Shown here: positions 9,543 to 19,315 of the stretch, piece after piece | Numbering within the stretch: the first letter of the stretch is position 1 | Layout: every line of letters begins with the position of its first letter | Source of the DNA: Paenibacillus kribbensis | Lineage (GTDB): Bacteria; Bacillota; Bacilli; Paenibacillales; Paenibacillaceae | Length of the DNA: 64,000 nt | Direction: 5' to 3' | NCBI RefSeq assembly: GCF_002240415.1 | Contig: NZ_CP020028.1 | Location: 811,501-875,500, forward strand | The notes under the pieces: model-generated | Seen by the model: only the letters and a program-made list of their open reading frames with translations | Database searches by the model: none | Told to the model about the DNA's origin: nothing | Made by a program: the position numbers and the translations under genes

Positions 9543-10376
9543 ATGAGTCAAGTGCAAGCCACCCGAAAACGCGTACTTCCCGGGTTCGGGTTAACAATGG
9601 GTTATAGCGTGCTGTACCTCAGTCTGGTGGTGCTGGTGCCTTTATCGGCACTGCTCCTGAACTCAACCGGACTGACGTGGGAAAAGTTTTGGGACGTAGC
9701 AACGGATGTGAGGGTGCTGGCCTCCTACAAGGTGAGTTTTCTGTGTGCCGCGGCTGCGGCGTTGGTCGACCTGTTTCTCGGTTTACTGATAGCCTGGGTG
9801 CTGGTGCGGTATGAGTTTCCGGGAAAACGTATTTTTGATGCGGTCATTGACCTGCCCTTTGCCTTGCCTACCGCGGTTGCAGGTGTTGCTTTGACTGCTC
9901 TATATGCGCAAAATGGCTGGATCGGTTCGCTGTTTGAACCATTGGGCTGGAAGATGGCGTATTCACAGACAGGTATTACGCTTGCGCTGATGTTTATCGG
10001 CATCCCGTTCGTCGTGCGGACGGTGCAGCCAGTGCTGGAGGAAATGGACAAGGGCGAGGAGGAGGTCGCTGCGACGCTGGGAGCGGGCAGATGGCGTACC
10101 TTTCGCAGCGTGATTTTGCCGGAGTTAATTCCGCCGCTGCTGACGGGCTTTGCACTCGCCTTTGCCCGTGGCATTGGTGAGTACGGCTCTGTCGTCTTTA
10201 TCTCCGGCAATATGCCGATGAAGACCGAGATTGCTCCGCTGCTCATCATGTCCAAGCTGGAGCAAAATGACTATGCAGGAGCTACGGCGGTAGCACTGAT
10301 GCTGTTGGTGATTTCGTTCGTGCTGTTATTTGTGATTAACAGCATTCAACGTTGGTCACGGCGCCGCGCTTTCTAA
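9543..10376 (+). CDS. cysT: Sulfate ABC transporter permease CysT (CysU)
   Basis: 277-aa inner-membrane permease with six predicted helices. The EAA loop contacting the ATPase is visible as [15 protein letters not shown], followed by the conserved [35 protein letters not shown] block that marks the CysT subfamily. It starts at 9543 after AGAGAGGGA. It pairs with CysW to form the translocation channel. Confidence 0.93.
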   Translation: MSQVQATRKRVLPGFGLTMGYSVLYLSLVVLVPLSALLLNSTGLTWEKFWDVATDVRVLASYKVSFLCAAAAALVDLFLGLLIAWVLVRYEFPGKRIFDAVIDLPFALPTAVAGVALTALYAQNGWIGSLFEPLGWKMAYSQTGITLALMFIGIPFVVRTVQPVLEEMDKGEEEVAATLGAGRWRTFRSVILPELIPPLLTGFALAFARGIGEYGSVVFISGNMPMKTEIAPLLIMSKLEQNDYAGATAVALMLLVISFVLLFVINSIQRWSRRRAF

Positions 10377-10470
10377 TCTAATGTGCTTTCTAATCTAATT
10401 GTCCAATGTAAATGTCTAGGTAATGATACAGGGCAGCGGTACAGCCGCATTCTAAGGAGGGGACATTATC

Positions 10471-11346
10471 ATGTCACAAGCGATAACTGGGCAGGAGCTT
10501 GCTCATGCACCAGTACCTTCATCCGCACCGCCCCACAGGGTCACAAGCGAGGCACCCTGGGTGAAGTGGACGCTGATTGGGGCTGCTTTTCTGGCTTTGC
10601 TATGGGTGCTTGTATTACCGCTGATCGTCGTGCTTACCGAAGCACTCAAGCAGGGCTGGAGTGTATACATCGAAGCGTTGCGGGACCCGGACGCCATGTC
10701 CGCGTTGTGGCTAACGCTACTGGTAGCAGCGATAACGGTACCGCTGAATACGGTATTTGGTATAGCCGCCGCTTGGCTGATCACGAAGTTCCAATTTCGC
10801 GGCAAAGGCTTGCTGGTTACTTTGATTGATTTACCCTTTGCCATCTCTCCTGTCGTCGGCGGATTGATGTATGTATTGGTGTTTGGCGCACAGGGCTGGC
10901 TTGGGCCGTGGCTGGATGAGCATGATATCAAAATAATATTTGCCTTGCCAGGCATTATTTTGGCGACGCTGTTCATCACCTTTCCTTTTGTGGCGCGAGA
11001 ACTCATTCCAATGATGGAGGATCAGGGACAGCAGGAAGAAGAAGCCGCTGTCATGCTGGGCGCGCGCGGCTGGCGCATTTTTTGGAAGGTGACGCTGCCG
11101 AATATCAAATGGGGTCTGCTGTATGGCATCATTTTATGTAATGCGAGAGCCATGGGGGAGTTCGGTGCGGTGTCCGTCGTCTCCGGACATATCCGGGGAG
11201 AGACGAACACACTGCCGCTGCATGTGGAAATTTTATATAACGAATATCAGTTCTCGGCATCCTTTGCAGTGGCTTCGCTGCTGCTGCTGCTGGCTCTCGC
11301 TACCTTGGTGCTTAAAAGCTGGTTTGGGCGCAAGCGGGTTCATTGA
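10471..11346 (+). CDS. cysW: Sulfate ABC transporter permease CysW
   Basis: 291-aa partner of CysT, with a cytoplasmic N-terminal extension of about 30 residues and six helices. The EAA loop is [16 protein letters not shown], and the [25 protein letters not shown] block is diagnostic of CysW. The ATG at 10471 follows AAGGAGGGG. No cysA ATPase follows: the next features are a strong terminator and an unrelated region, so the energising subunit must be encoded elsewhere. Confidence 0.93.
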   Translation: MSQAITGQELAHAPVPSSAPPHRVTSEAPWVKWTLIGAAFLALLWVLVLPLIVVLTEALKQGWSVYIEALRDPDAMSALWLTLLVAAITVPLNTVFGIAAAWLITKFQFRGKGLLVTLIDLPFAISPVVGGLMYVLVFGAQGWLGPWLDEHDIKIIFALPGIILATLFITFPFVARELIPMMEDQGQQEEEAAVMLGARGWRIFWKVTLPNIKWGLLYGIILCNARAMGEFGAVSVVSGHIRGETNTLPLHVEILYNEYQFSASFAVASLLLLLALATLVLKSWFGRKRVH

Positions 11347-11430
11347 TAGGCATGATAGTCATAATGAAAAGTAATTGAAAACCACAAGTTATCAGGCAAC
11401 TTTAACAATAACTGGGTCTTTTTACCCAGG

Positions 11431-11498
11431 AAATAGGTCTTTCTTCCAAGCTGGTTATCCTTAACGGATAAATCAGTCAGAAGAGAGGCCTATTTTTA
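11431..11498 (+). terminator. Long hairpin terminator after cysW
   Basis: A 16-bp arm (11431-11446, AAATAGGTCTTTCTTC) pairs with 11480-11495 (two wobbles), with a second inner hairpin TTATCC-TTAAC-GGATAA (11455-11471). It is flanked upstream by CTGGGT-CTTTTT-ACCCAG (11412-11429). The 3' side runs into TTTTTATT. It is larger than most terminators and closes the sulfate operon. Confidence 0.75.
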
Positions 11499-11868
11499 TT
11501 AGACTACTATTACCTTCTAAATATGGATGTTTAAATTTAATTATATCGTATAAATAAATTAATTAAAAAAACTATAATGTTTATAAAAAATTTGAGATTA
11601 GATGTAAAATTATAGGGGTTTTTGCCGATATAAAGGTATTAAGGAGGTAAATTTTAGTTTCGTTGCAAAATTAACAGATTTGTGAGTTTGATATAATCCC
11701 AATAATTGTAATAATTTACTCGTTCTATTTAAGTCACTAAGACGGAGTAAGTACAAAAAAAGTAGAAATTTGGTGAGGCTTACCTGCAAGAAAAGCTGGG
11801 ACGTGAAGCTATGTCTAAGCTGCATATCTTCGAATTTATTTCGTTATTGCGTAGATTCGATTGCATAA
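11499..11868 (+). other. AT-rich intergenic stretch without a supported gene
   Basis: About 370 bp that is clearly more AT-rich than its flanks, with many A/T runs and a TATAAT-like box near 11570. I find no open frame with a ribosome site and recognisable product. It separates the sulfate operon from an NRPS relic, so it may be a deletion or transfer junction. Confidence 0.5.
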
Positions 11869-12489
11869 ATGAGCATTTTGCTAAAATTCTTGCAGAGGCA
11901 CCCCCTTGTGAAAGAGGCAGTCGTGCTGGCAGTCCGCAGCGATGTAGGCGAAACGTTCCTTTGCGCTTATGTTGTCCCTCGTCCGGCAGAGCAAGTGTTG
12001 CCGGAGCAGTTGCGGACTCACTTGGCCGCCCGTTTGCCAGCATATATGGTGCCGGCATCTTGCGTGGTGCTTGACCGGCTGCCGCTTACTTCCAACGGCA
12101 AAGTGAACCGTCGACTGCTGCCTGCTGCCGAACGTCGCAGTCCGGCAGCCGAAGCTGTGGCTTTGATGGAAGCGAACCGGGATAATCCATATTTGCAAAA
12201 CGAAGCGGTACGTAAAGGCATGCAACGCAAAATGACGGCTTATTACGCGTATCACGCCGAATTAATCAACACTGGGAAGGTAAATGCCGATATTCATTTT
12301 ATCGGAGCGGACCATGTGCAGCCTCTTCCGGAATGGCTGTCTTCCTGGCAGGAAGGAACGACGGGAACGGTCGTTGAGCATCAAGGCTGCGGGAAGCACG
12401 ACGAAATGCTTTATGGTGAGCTGGCCGAAATGAACGGTAGGCTGATTACCGATATAGTACACAGCGACAGCTTGAAGCAGCACATTTGA
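11869..12489 (+). pseudogene. Collapsed NRPS remnant: adenylation C-terminus fused to thioesterase C-terminus
   Basis: 206 open codons. Residues 9-88 are the end of an NRPS adenylation domain: LVKEAVV, then LPAYMVP (A9 region) and NGKVNRRLL (A10, carrying the invariant lysine). Residues about 115-198 are the end of a type I thioesterase domain: KMTAYYAYHAELINTGKVNADIHFI and QGCGKHDEML, the latter with the catalytic His region. Missing between them are the carrier domain with its phosphopantetheine Ser and the thioesterase nucleophile and Asp. Everything before the last 80 adenylation residues is also gone. The junction keeps the frame. The ATG at 11869 has no convincing ribosome site. It cannot make a peptide. 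Confidence 0.82.
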
Positions 12490-12559
12490 CTGATGGAGCA
12501 TCCGGGTACTGGAAGCGGACCATTTTACGAATAAGCAATCATTTGAAGGGAGCAGGAGC

Positions 12560-13288
12560 ATGAACGATTTGATCAAAAGGTTTGGTAAACCATCAGACCA
12601 CACCCATTTTATTTGTTTTCCGTTTGCGGGGGGATATTCCGCTGCCTTCCGTCCGTTGCATGACAGCTTGCAGGACCAATTTGAAGTGCTTGCCGCCGAG
12701 CCTCCTGGTCACGGCAGCAACCGATTGCCGCTGGTGGACGATCTCGAACGGCTGGTCAGCATGTATGAGGCGGCGCTGCTGCCTCAGCTTCACAAACCTT
12801 TCATCCTGTTTGGACACAGTATGGGAGGGATCGTGGCTTTTCGATTGGCGCAGATCCTGGAGTCAAAAGGGCTTTTTCCAGAAGCGGTCATCGTTTCGGC
12901 CGTCCAGCCGCCAGATATCAAGCGTCCCATCCGTTCTCAGATGGAGGATGACGCTTTCGCCAATTATGTGATCGGCTTGAACGGCATTCCGCCCGAACTG
13001 GCGAATAACCGGGAAATGCTCGAATTTTTCCTGCCGCCGTTCCGGTCGGATTTCAAAGCGCTGGAAACGTTCCAGCCGAGCGATATGACACCGCTTCAGT
13101 CGGAAATGCATATTTTTAACGGCAATGAAGACGAGGCTTGTGTGCGTGATGCCGACGGGTGGGCACGATGGGGAGAAAAGGTTGCGTTTCACCGCTTCCC
13201 TGGAGGTCATATGTATCTGCTGAGTGAAACGGAGCAGGTATCCGATGCAATCCGCTCTATCTTCACTTCGGCCTCCACGCTGACATAG
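12560..13288 (+). CDS. Type II thioesterase (external NRPS/PKS editing enzyme)
   Basis: 242-aa alpha/beta hydrolase of the SrfAD/GrsT family, which removes misprimed acyl groups from carrier domains. It starts MNDLIKRFGK at 12560 after GAAGGGAGCAGGAG. The oxyanion segment CFPFAGGYSAAF (19-30), nucleophile FGHSMGG (Ser87), a candidate Asp191 in NGNEDEA and His217 in GGHMYLL are all present, so the triad looks intact. It lies 71 bp after the NRPS remnant with no other biosynthetic gene near. It is probably an orphan left by loss of its cluster, though it could act in trans. Confidence 0.9.
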   Translation: MNDLIKRFGKPSDHTHFICFPFAGGYSAAFRPLHDSLQDQFEVLAAEPPGHGSNRLPLVDDLERLVSMYEAALLPQLHKPFILFGHSMGGIVAFRLAQILESKGLFPEAVIVSAVQPPDIKRPIRSQMEDDAFANYVIGLNGIPPELANNREMLEFFLPPFRSDFKALETFQPSDMTPLQSEMHIFNGNEDEACVRDADGWARWGEKVAFHRFPGGHMYLLSETEQVSDAIRSIFTSASTLT

Positions 13289-13368
13289 AAGGTTGTACTG
13301 CGGTATGGATAATAAAGCACGGAATTGGTTCTGAATCACCGTTCTTGCGTTTGTAGATAGACATGAAG

Positions 13369-13430
13369 AAGCCTCTCTTTGGTAAAGTGGGCGCGTAAGG
13401 CTGGCCATTTTACCACAAGGGAGGCTTTTT
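13369..13430 (+). terminator. Terminator between the thioesterase gene and the phn operon
   Basis: A long imperfect hairpin: AAGCCTC...TTTGGTAAA pairs with TTTTACCA...GAGGCTT, with the T-run on the plus strand at 13426. It may also stop the converging phnE transcript. Confidence 0.75.
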
Positions 13431-13442
13431 CGGCATTTAAAA

Positions 13443-14240
13443 CTATACGATCCGTTTGCGCAGCCACCCGGAAATCAGATCCGTCAAAATGATCAGAACC
13501 ACAATACCGAGCAAAATAACGCCTACCCGGTTCCAGTTGCGCATTTGGAGTGCAAACAGCAGCGGAGTACCAATACCGCCTGCACCGACCAGACCGAGCG
13601 TGGTGGCAGAGCGGATGTTAATTTCAAAACGATAGAGCGAATAGGAAAGAAACTGTGGGATCACCTGCGGCAGCACGGCGAAGAAAATCACTTGCAGACG
13701 ATTGGCGCCACACGCGACCAAAGCTTCCTGCGGCCCGTGATCGACACTTTCGATCGTTTCCGAGAATAGCTTCGCCAGCATGCCGATGGAGTGAATGCCA
13801 AGGGCAAGCACCCCGGCAAACGAGCCGGGACCAACGGCTTTGATAAACAGGATGGCAACGATCATTTCGGGAAATACCCGGATGACACTAAGTACAAATT
13901 TCCCGCTACCCGATAAGGGACGCAGTCGGGTCATATTGCTGGACGCCCAAAAGGCGAATGGAAGACAGACAAACGCGGATACAAAGGTTCCGAGAATTGA
14001 AATGACCAGCGTATCCAGCAGACCACGCAATAAATCCTCTCCTTCAGGGATGTAGACGTATGACCAGTCCGGATGAAGGAAGCCGTTCAATATAGCGACA
14101 GATACACTTTTGGCCGTTCCCTGTAATCCTTCAAACTGCATTCCGCGAAAAGCCCAAATATAAATGATGATAAGCAGAATAGCTATCGCCCATAGGCGCA
14201 GGCGGGAGCCAACAGGTCTGCGAAGCGTAGGATCATTCAT
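13443..14240 (-). CDS. phnE: Phosphonate-type ABC transporter permease (second PhnE)
   Basis: 265-aa PhnE-family permease with six hydrophobic segments. The conserved EALVACGANRLQVIFFAVLP EAA-like loop and [24 protein letters not shown] motif are present. Its start overlaps the stop of the preceding phnE by 4 bp (ATGA), so the two are translationally coupled. Two different PhnE chains probably form a heterodimeric channel, as in other Gram-positive PhnCDE1E2 loci. It is the last gene of the minus-strand operon. Confidence 0.92.
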   Translation of the reverse strand: MNDPTLRRPVGSRLRLWAIAILLIIIYIWAFRGMQFEGLQGTAKSVSVAILNGFLHPDWSYVYIPEGEDLLRGLLDTLVISILGTFVSAFVCLPFAFWASSNMTRLRPLSGSGKFVLSVIRVFPEMIVAILFIKAVGPGSFAGVLALGIHSIGMLAKLFSETIESVDHGPQEALVACGANRLQVIFFAVLPQVIPQFLSYSLYRFEINIRSATTLGLVGAGGIGTPLLFALQMRNWNRVGVILLGIVVLIILTDLISGWLRKRIV

Positions 14241-15091
14241 AATAATTTCCTCCGTAGCAGGTTGCTGCCGTAATCAATCGCAAGGACGATGACGAGGGTC
14301 AGTAGAATAATGATGCTTGTCCGGTCATATCGGAACAGACCGAGGGAACGGTCAAGCAGCAGACCGATACCGCCAGCGCCGACCAGGCCCAGAACGGAAG
14401 CTGCACGCACATTAACCTCAAACGTGTACAGCAAGTATGACACAAAATAAGGCAATGCCTGCGGCACAACACCAAAGGCAATGACCTGAATGCGGCTTGC
14501 GCCAACGGCAGTCATGGCCTCCAGCGGCCCGGGATCAATGGCTTCAATCGCCTCGAATGTCAGCTTGGCTATGATGCCAAAGGAGAAGAAGAGCAGGGCG
14601 AGCATCCCTGCAAACGGACCGATGCCGAACACGGCTACAAAGATGGAGGCGAACAGCAAATCCGGTATCGTCCGCACCAGATTTAGAATCGTGCGCATCG
14701 GCAGCGAAATCAGCTTGCGCGGCATCACATTGTAGGCACATAGCAACGCGACAGGGATAGCCAGTATAGCCCCCAGTGTCGTGCCGACGATGGCGATCTG
14801 GATCGTTTCCAGCATCGGCTTCCAGATGGTGGGCAGGTAGCTCCAGTCAGGCGGGAACATTTCGCCCAGCAGCTTGCCCATCTCGGGCAATCCGACGATC
14901 AACTGGTAAGGCGTGGCATCCGTATGAATGGAGCAGGCAACCAGTACCACAATAAAAATCATCCAGGTGGCGTAACGCTTGTAACGCCCCGGCAAGGGTG
15001 GCCCTGCAGGTCGCATGCCTGGCTGCGGTGGCCCGGCATGCGGTGACGGCGGCGTCGAAGAGAGCTGCCGGGCTGTAGAGTCGGGTTTCAT
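14237..15091 (-). CDS. phnE: Phosphonate-type ABC transporter permease (first PhnE)
   Basis: 284 aa, with a Pro-rich cytoplasmic N-terminus of about 35 residues and then six membrane segments. It carries [22 protein letters not shown] and [24 protein letters not shown], the same two motifs as its neighbour. It overlaps phnC by 4 bp upstream and the second phnE by 4 bp downstream. Confidence 0.92.
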   Translation of the reverse strand: MKPDSTARQLSSTPPSPHAGPPQPGMRPAGPPLPGRYKRYATWMIFIVVLVACSIHTDATPYQLIVGLPEMGKLLGEMFPPDWSYLPTIWKPMLETIQIAIVGTTLGAILAIPVALLCAYNVMPRKLISLPMRTILNLVRTIPDLLFASIFVAVFGIGPFAGMLALLFFSFGIIAKLTFEAIEAIDPGPLEAMTAVGASRIQVIAFGVVPQALPYFVSYLLYTFEVNVRAASVLGLVGAGGIGLLLDRSLGLFRYDRTSIIILLTLVIVLAIDYGSNLLRRKLL

Positions 15092-15858
15092 GATCCCACT
15101 CCCAACAGCTCATCGTGCTTGATAGCCCGGCCGTAGATTTCCGCAAAGGCCTCGTCCGTAGCTTCCTCTGGCGTGCCGTCAAAGACGACCTCCCCCGCGC
15201 GCAGTCCGATAATCCGCGTCGCATATTCGCGCGCCAGATCAATGAAATGCAGATTGACGATGGTCGTAATCCGCATTTCACGGTTGATCCGCTGGAGGTC
15301 GTCCATGACCTGGCGAGTGGTCAAGGGATCAAGCGATGCGACAGGCTCGTCCGCCAGAATGATTTTGGCCTCCTGCGCCAGCGCACGGGCGATGGATACA
15401 CGCTGCTGTTGGCCACCTGACAGCTCATCAGCCCGGCTGTAGGCTTTTTCGCGGATGTTCACGCGTCCCAGCGCCGCTAGTGCCAGCTCGACATCTTCCT
15501 TCGGAAAGAGGCCGAGAATGGTTCTGAGCGTCGAATGATAGCCGACGCGTCCAGAGAGTACATTGCGGAGCACGGTCGAGCGCTTCACCAGATTGAAGCT
15601 CTGAAAGATCATGCCAATGTCGCGGCGAATGCGCCGCAGCTCGCTGCTTCCGGCAGACGTAACAGACCTGCCGCCCACGACAATGTCACCGGAGGTAATG
15701 TCATGCAGACGGTTGATGGAACGCAGCAGGGTGGACTTGCCTGCACCGGACAAGCCGACAATAACGACCATTTCGCCCTCTTTAATCGTCAAATTAATAT
15801 TGTTCAACCCTTTGGTGCCATTCGGGTACGTTTTCGATACGTTACGGAATTCGATCAT
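15088..15858 (-). CDS. phnC: Phosphonate-type ABC transporter ATPase
   Basis: 256 aa from the ATG at 15858 ([14 protein letters not shown]), preceded on its strand by GGGAAGT; a longer open frame to 15909 is not used. Walker A is GLSGAGKST, the signature is [15 protein letters not shown] and Walker B is IILADEP followed by VASLDP. A PhnC-type C-terminus ([14 protein letters not shown]) is seen. It powers import through the two PhnE chains. Confidence 0.93.
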   Translation of the reverse strand: MIEFRNVSKTYPNGTKGLNNINLTIKEGEMVVIVGLSGAGKSTLLRSINRLHDITSGDIVVGGRSVTSAGSSELRRIRRDIGMIFQSFNLVKRSTVLRNVLSGRVGYHSTLRTILGLFPKEDVELALAALGRVNIREKAYSRADELSGGQQQRVSIARALAQEAKIILADEPVASLDPLTTRQVMDDLQRINREMRITTIVNLHFIDLAREYATRIIGLRAGEVVFDGTPEEATDEAFAEIYGRAIKHDELLGVGS

Positions 15859-15900
15859 ATACTTCCCACTTTCTCCCCCGATGGGGTGGAATGAAAACAA

Positions 15901-15925
15901 CACCGCCATGAATACATGGACGGTG
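15901..15925 (-). other. Intercistronic hairpin between phnD and phnC
   Basis: CACCG...CATG pairs with CATG...CGGTG across a short AT loop, 66 bp after the phnD stop. There is no long T-run on the minus strand. Such hairpins often protect the abundant binding-protein message from 3' decay; that role is inferred. Confidence 0.5.
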
Positions 15926-15991
15926 CTGCCCTGTCATTCGTAATGCCTGTTTTGTAGCTGCTGCTTCATTACAATTCCCCGCGTGTTTGTA

Positions 15992-16957
15992 TTACTTCAC
16001 CGCTTGGCCGACGGCTTCGGCATATTCACGTACAGAGTCGAAGTTTTTATCGTCGCCCTTTTCATAGCCTACATGCGTGTAAATTTCTTTAATGATTTTG
16101 CCGCCTTCTGGATCATTGGCGATATCGATAAAGGCTTGGCTGATTTTGTCTCTCCACGCTTGATCCATATCGGAACGCACGCTGACCGTGTCATTCGGAA
16201 TTTTAGCCGTGTAATGGATAACGCGTGTTTTTTCAAATACGTCCGGTATTTCCTTCTTCACCGTGTTGCGTGCATCCTGGAAGACAGCTACAGCATCAAC
16301 CTGACCGTTCAGCAGCGCCAGAATAGCAGCATCATGGCCTTTGATCGTTACACCCTGTACATCCGTGTCCGGGTCCACGCCCGCTTTTTTCAGCTCTGCT
16401 GCGGGATACACGTAGCCTGCGGAGGAGGTTACATTTTGCCAGCCGACTTTTTTGCCCTTCAGATCAGCCAGGGTTTTAATCGGAGAATCTTTTTTGACCA
16501 CGATCATCGCTTTATAAAAGTTTACTTTTTCAGCTGTGTCCTTGCCTGTGGCATCTTCAATGCCGTAGCGTTGGGCCTGCAACAGCAAATCGGCTGCTTT
16601 GCGGTTATCATGTGCCAGAACATAGGCATTCGGTGGAAGGAAACCTACATCAACCTGTTTGGAGGACATGGCTTCCACAATCGTGTTGTAGTCAGGAGAT
16701 ACGGTGACTTTTACCGGGATTCCAAGCTTGTCCCCCAGCAGCTTTTCGAGCGGCTTGGCTTTGGCTTCGAGTGTATCTGCATTTTGGGAAGGAACGAACT
16801 GTACCTTTAGCTCTGTAGGAACATAGGCTGTGCTTTCGCTTTTCGTACCATCTGTGCCTGGAGTCGACGCGCTGTTGTTGCTTGCATTGGAGCCGCAAGC
16901 GGCCAGACCTGCCGCCAGTGTGAAAGTCATGCACAAGGTCAGTGCTTTTTTGAACAA
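15992..16957 (-). CDS. phnD: Phosphonate-type ABC transporter binding lipoprotein
   Basis: 321 aa from a TTG at 16957 with GGGGGAAATT 7 bp upstream. The lipobox is LAAC with cysteine 21. The mature part carries the PhnD-family features LKVQFVPSQNADTLEAKAKPL, SKQVDVGFLPPNAYVLA and GKKVGWQNVTSSAGYVYPA. The ligand could be a phosphonate, phosphite or related oxyanion; sequence alone does not decide. No C-P lyase or phosphonatase gene is adjacent, so degradation must be encoded elsewhere. Confidence 0.92.
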   Translation of the reverse strand: MFKKALTLCMTFTLAAGLAACGSNASNNSASTPGTDGTKSESTAYVPTELKVQFVPSQNADTLEAKAKPLEKLLGDKLGIPVKVTVSPDYNTIVEAMSSKQVDVGFLPPNAYVLAHDNRKAADLLLQAQRYGIEDATGKDTAEKVNFYKAMIVVKKDSPIKTLADLKGKKVGWQNVTSSAGYVYPAAELKKAGVDPDTDVQGVTIKGHDAAILALLNGQVDAVAVFQDARNTVKKEIPDVFEKTRVIHYTAKIPNDTVSVRSDMDQAWRDKISQAFIDIANDPEGGKIIKEIYTHVGYEKGDDKNFDSVREYAEAVGQAVK

Positions 16958-17096
16958 AATAATTTCCCCCTAAAACATAGTAATTAAAGAAGTCAGCCAA
17001 ATCTTAACAGCTAGTCCGGCGGCCAGGGTTAAAATCACTCCTGACTTTGGTAAAAATAATGTAAAATTTATGATATGGTTGCTGGCGTTCATTCAC

Positions 17097-17113
17097 TTAA
17101 CATTCTCTTAATA
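17097..17113 (+). promoter_or_regulatory. Possible PhoP box pair
   Basis: TTAACA (17097-17102) and TTAATA (17108-17113) are 11 bp apart, the period of Bacillus PhoP repeats (TT[AC]ACA-like). Another TTAACA is at 17004-17009. They lie between the divergent phnD and nucleotidase genes, both plausible Pho-regulon members. This is suggestive only. Confidence 0.35.
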
Positions 17114-17168
17114 GTGGTCTGCTAGACTTGTTCAATCTTTATGACCGAAGCTGAGGGAGAGAACAGGA

Positions 17169-19067
17169 TTGGAAACAAATGAAGTGATATGTGTGGAAAC
17201 GTCAGGTCCGGTAAGGGTGAAATTCCGCATCATGGTTACGACGGATCTGCATGTCAGCTTGTGGAATTATGATTATTATGCAGATGAGGAAACGCTGCAG
17301 TATGGTCTGGCGCAAACCGCCAGCTTGATTCAAACAGCCCGGTCTGAGGTGCCCAACCATCTCCTGCTGGATAACGGGGATGTCATTCAGGGGAATCCGA
17401 TGGGAGATTATGCTGTGCAGCGTCTTCAACAGGACCCCAGCGCTGTACATCCTGCTTACAAAGCGATGAATCTTTTAGGATACGAGGCAGGGAATATCGG
17501 AAATCATGAATTTAACTATGGATTGGAATATTTGCAGACCTGCCTTCAGGGAGCACAATTTCCTTATATAAATGCCAACATATATGTGGCGGGAGAAAAT
17601 GAACAAAACTATTTCACACCTTATCTGCTGCTGGACAAGACGGTGGAGGATGAAGCAGGCGGCAAGCATCTTTTAAAGGTGGGAGTCATCGGCTTTGTAC
17701 CGCCACAAATTATGCAATGGGACAAGGCGTGGCTGGAGGGAAAAATCATCGTCAAGGACGTGCTGGAAACAGCAAGACGGTTCATTCCCAAAATGAGGGC
17801 AGAGGGAGCCGATCTGATCATTGCCATGCCCCATGCGGGCTTTGAGGATATTCCTGAAACGCCATATATGGAAAATACGGTGCTGCCACTGAGCAGAGTG
17901 GAGGGGATTGACGCTATTCTGTTTGGTCATGCGCATAAAGTATTCCCCGGACCTTCGTTTGTCGGTAAAACGGGTGTTGATACGGAGCGAGGCACTATCC
18001 ACGAGATTCCGGCGGTAGAGCCGGGCTTCTGGGGGGATCATCTGGGGATTATTGACCTCGACCTTTTTCTTATGGATGGAAAGTGGGAAGTGGCCGCATC
18101 CTCTGCCGAGGTACGCCCGGTGTATGATCCGGTACGGCAGGAAGCGCTGGTACAACCGGATGCTGAAATTCAGCTGTCGGTAGCAGAGGAGCACGCCGGG
18201 ACGCTGGAGTATATTCGCGCTCCTGTCGGTCGGATAACGGTGGCGGTGAACAGCTTCTTTGCCCAAGTCATGGACGATGCTTCGGTTCAACTCGTAAATG
18301 ATGCACAAATTTGGTATGTGAAGCAGCAGATGCAAGGGAGCGAGTACGAGGATCTACCCGTTCTGTCGGCAGCGGCTCCATTTAAAACAGGCGGCAGATA
18401 CGGCCCGTCTTACTACACCGATATTCCGGCAGGGATGTTGGCGATCAAGCATATCGCCGATCTGTATAACTTTCCGAATACGCTGCATGTCGTCCGGCTG
18501 ACCGGGGCGGAAATTCGGGAATGGCTTGAGTGGTCTGCCGGACAATTCCGACAGATTGATCCTTTGACAGAACATGAGCAAGAGCTGATTGATTCTGATT
18601 TTCCGAGCTTTAATTTTGATATCATCGACGGGATCAGGTATCAAATTGATGTAACGCAGCCTGCCAGATATGATATTGTCGGGAAATTAAAGGTGCCGGA
18701 TGCGCACAGAATTCTTCATATGTCCTACGAAGGAGAGCCGATGGATATGCAGCGGAGTTATCTGGTGGTTACGAACAACTATCGCGCGTTCACCTCCACG
18801 CTCGTTAATCCGGGTGGAGAACGAATTGTACTTGCTGCACCGGATGAAAATCGGCATGTATTGACCGAATATGTACGGCATATGAAGACATTGGCGCCCA
18901 AAGCAGATGACCACTGGTCCCTTGTGCCATGGGAAGGGCGTCCACATGTGACATTTCTGAGCTCGCCGCAAGCCATAAAGGCCGCTCAAGCCTATCCGGA
19001 GCTGCTTTATGAAGGATTAACCATAGAAGGGTACGCCAAGTTTGCTATTGATTTCGGCCGTCTGTAA
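17169..19067 (+). CDS. 2',3'-cyclic-nucleotide 2'-phosphodiesterase / 3'-nucleotidase family protein without signal peptide
   Basis: 632-aa metallophosphatase of the CpdB/5'-nucleotidase family. The metal motifs are TTDLHVSLWNYDYY, LDNGDVIQGNPMGD, GNIGNHEFNYG and FGHAHKVFPG. The second half (from about 370) is the 5'-nucleotidase C-terminal substrate domain with LSAAAPFKTGGRYG. It starts at a TTG (17169) after GAGGGAGAG. The family is usually exported, but here the N-terminus (METNEVICVETSGPVRVKFRIM) has no signal peptide and there is no C-terminal anchor, so a cytosolic enzyme is predicted. It is divergent from phnD and may be phosphate-regulated. Confidence 0.85.
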   Translation: METNEVICVETSGPVRVKFRIMVTTDLHVSLWNYDYYADEETLQYGLAQTASLIQTARSEVPNHLLLDNGDVIQGNPMGDYAVQRLQQDPSAVHPAYKAMNLLGYEAGNIGNHEFNYGLEYLQTCLQGAQFPYINANIYVAGENEQNYFTPYLLLDKTVEDEAGGKHLLKVGVIGFVPPQIMQWDKAWLEGKIIVKDVLETARRFIPKMRAEGADLIIAMPHAGFEDIPETPYMENTVLPLSRVEGIDAILFGHAHKVFPGPSFVGKTGVDTERGTIHEIPAVEPGFWGDHLGIIDLDLFLMDGKWEVAASSAEVRPVYDPVRQEALVQPDAEIQLSVAEEHAGTLEYIRAPVGRITVAVNSFFAQVMDDASVQLVNDAQIWYVKQQMQGSEYEDLPVLSAAAPFKTGGRYGPSYYTDIPAGMLAIKHIADLYNFPNTLHVVRLTGAEIREWLEWSAGQFRQIDPLTEHEQELIDSDFPSFNFDIIDGIRYQIDVTQPARYDIVGKLKVPDAHRILHMSYEGEPMDMQRSYLVVTNNYRAFTSTLVNPGGERIVLAAPDENRHVLTEYVRHMKTLAPKADDHWSLVPWEGRPHVTFLSSPQAIKAAQAYPELLYEGLTIEGYAKFAIDFGRL

Positions 19068-19123
19068 ATCAATACCTGAATATTCTCTACCCTCCTAAGT
19101 CTACAGCATCACGACACATCAAC

Positions 19124-19152
19124 AGACCAAACCTTTGGGGGCGGTCTTTTTT
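19124..19152 (+). terminator. Terminator after the nucleotidase gene
   Basis: AGACC pairs with GGTCT around a GC-rich interior, followed by five or more Ts. Confidence 0.55.
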
Positions 19153-19217
19153 CACAAAACGGATTTAATATCGTACGAAACTCGTGATTTTATATGTCTG
19201 GAGTCGCGTTTAAGTTG

Positions 19218-19246
19218 TTGACCTCCCGTATAATTAGACATATACT
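19218..19246 (+). promoter_or_regulatory. Sigma-A promoter of the Xre-type regulator
   Basis: TTGACC (19218-19223), 17 bp, TATACT (19241-19246), 70 bp before the TTG start. Confidence 0.65.
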
Positions 19247-19315
19247 TTGATTAAACAAATTTTGGTTTAAAAGGTAATGATAAAGTCACTATCATTCGTT
19301 TGAGGGGGTGTCCCT

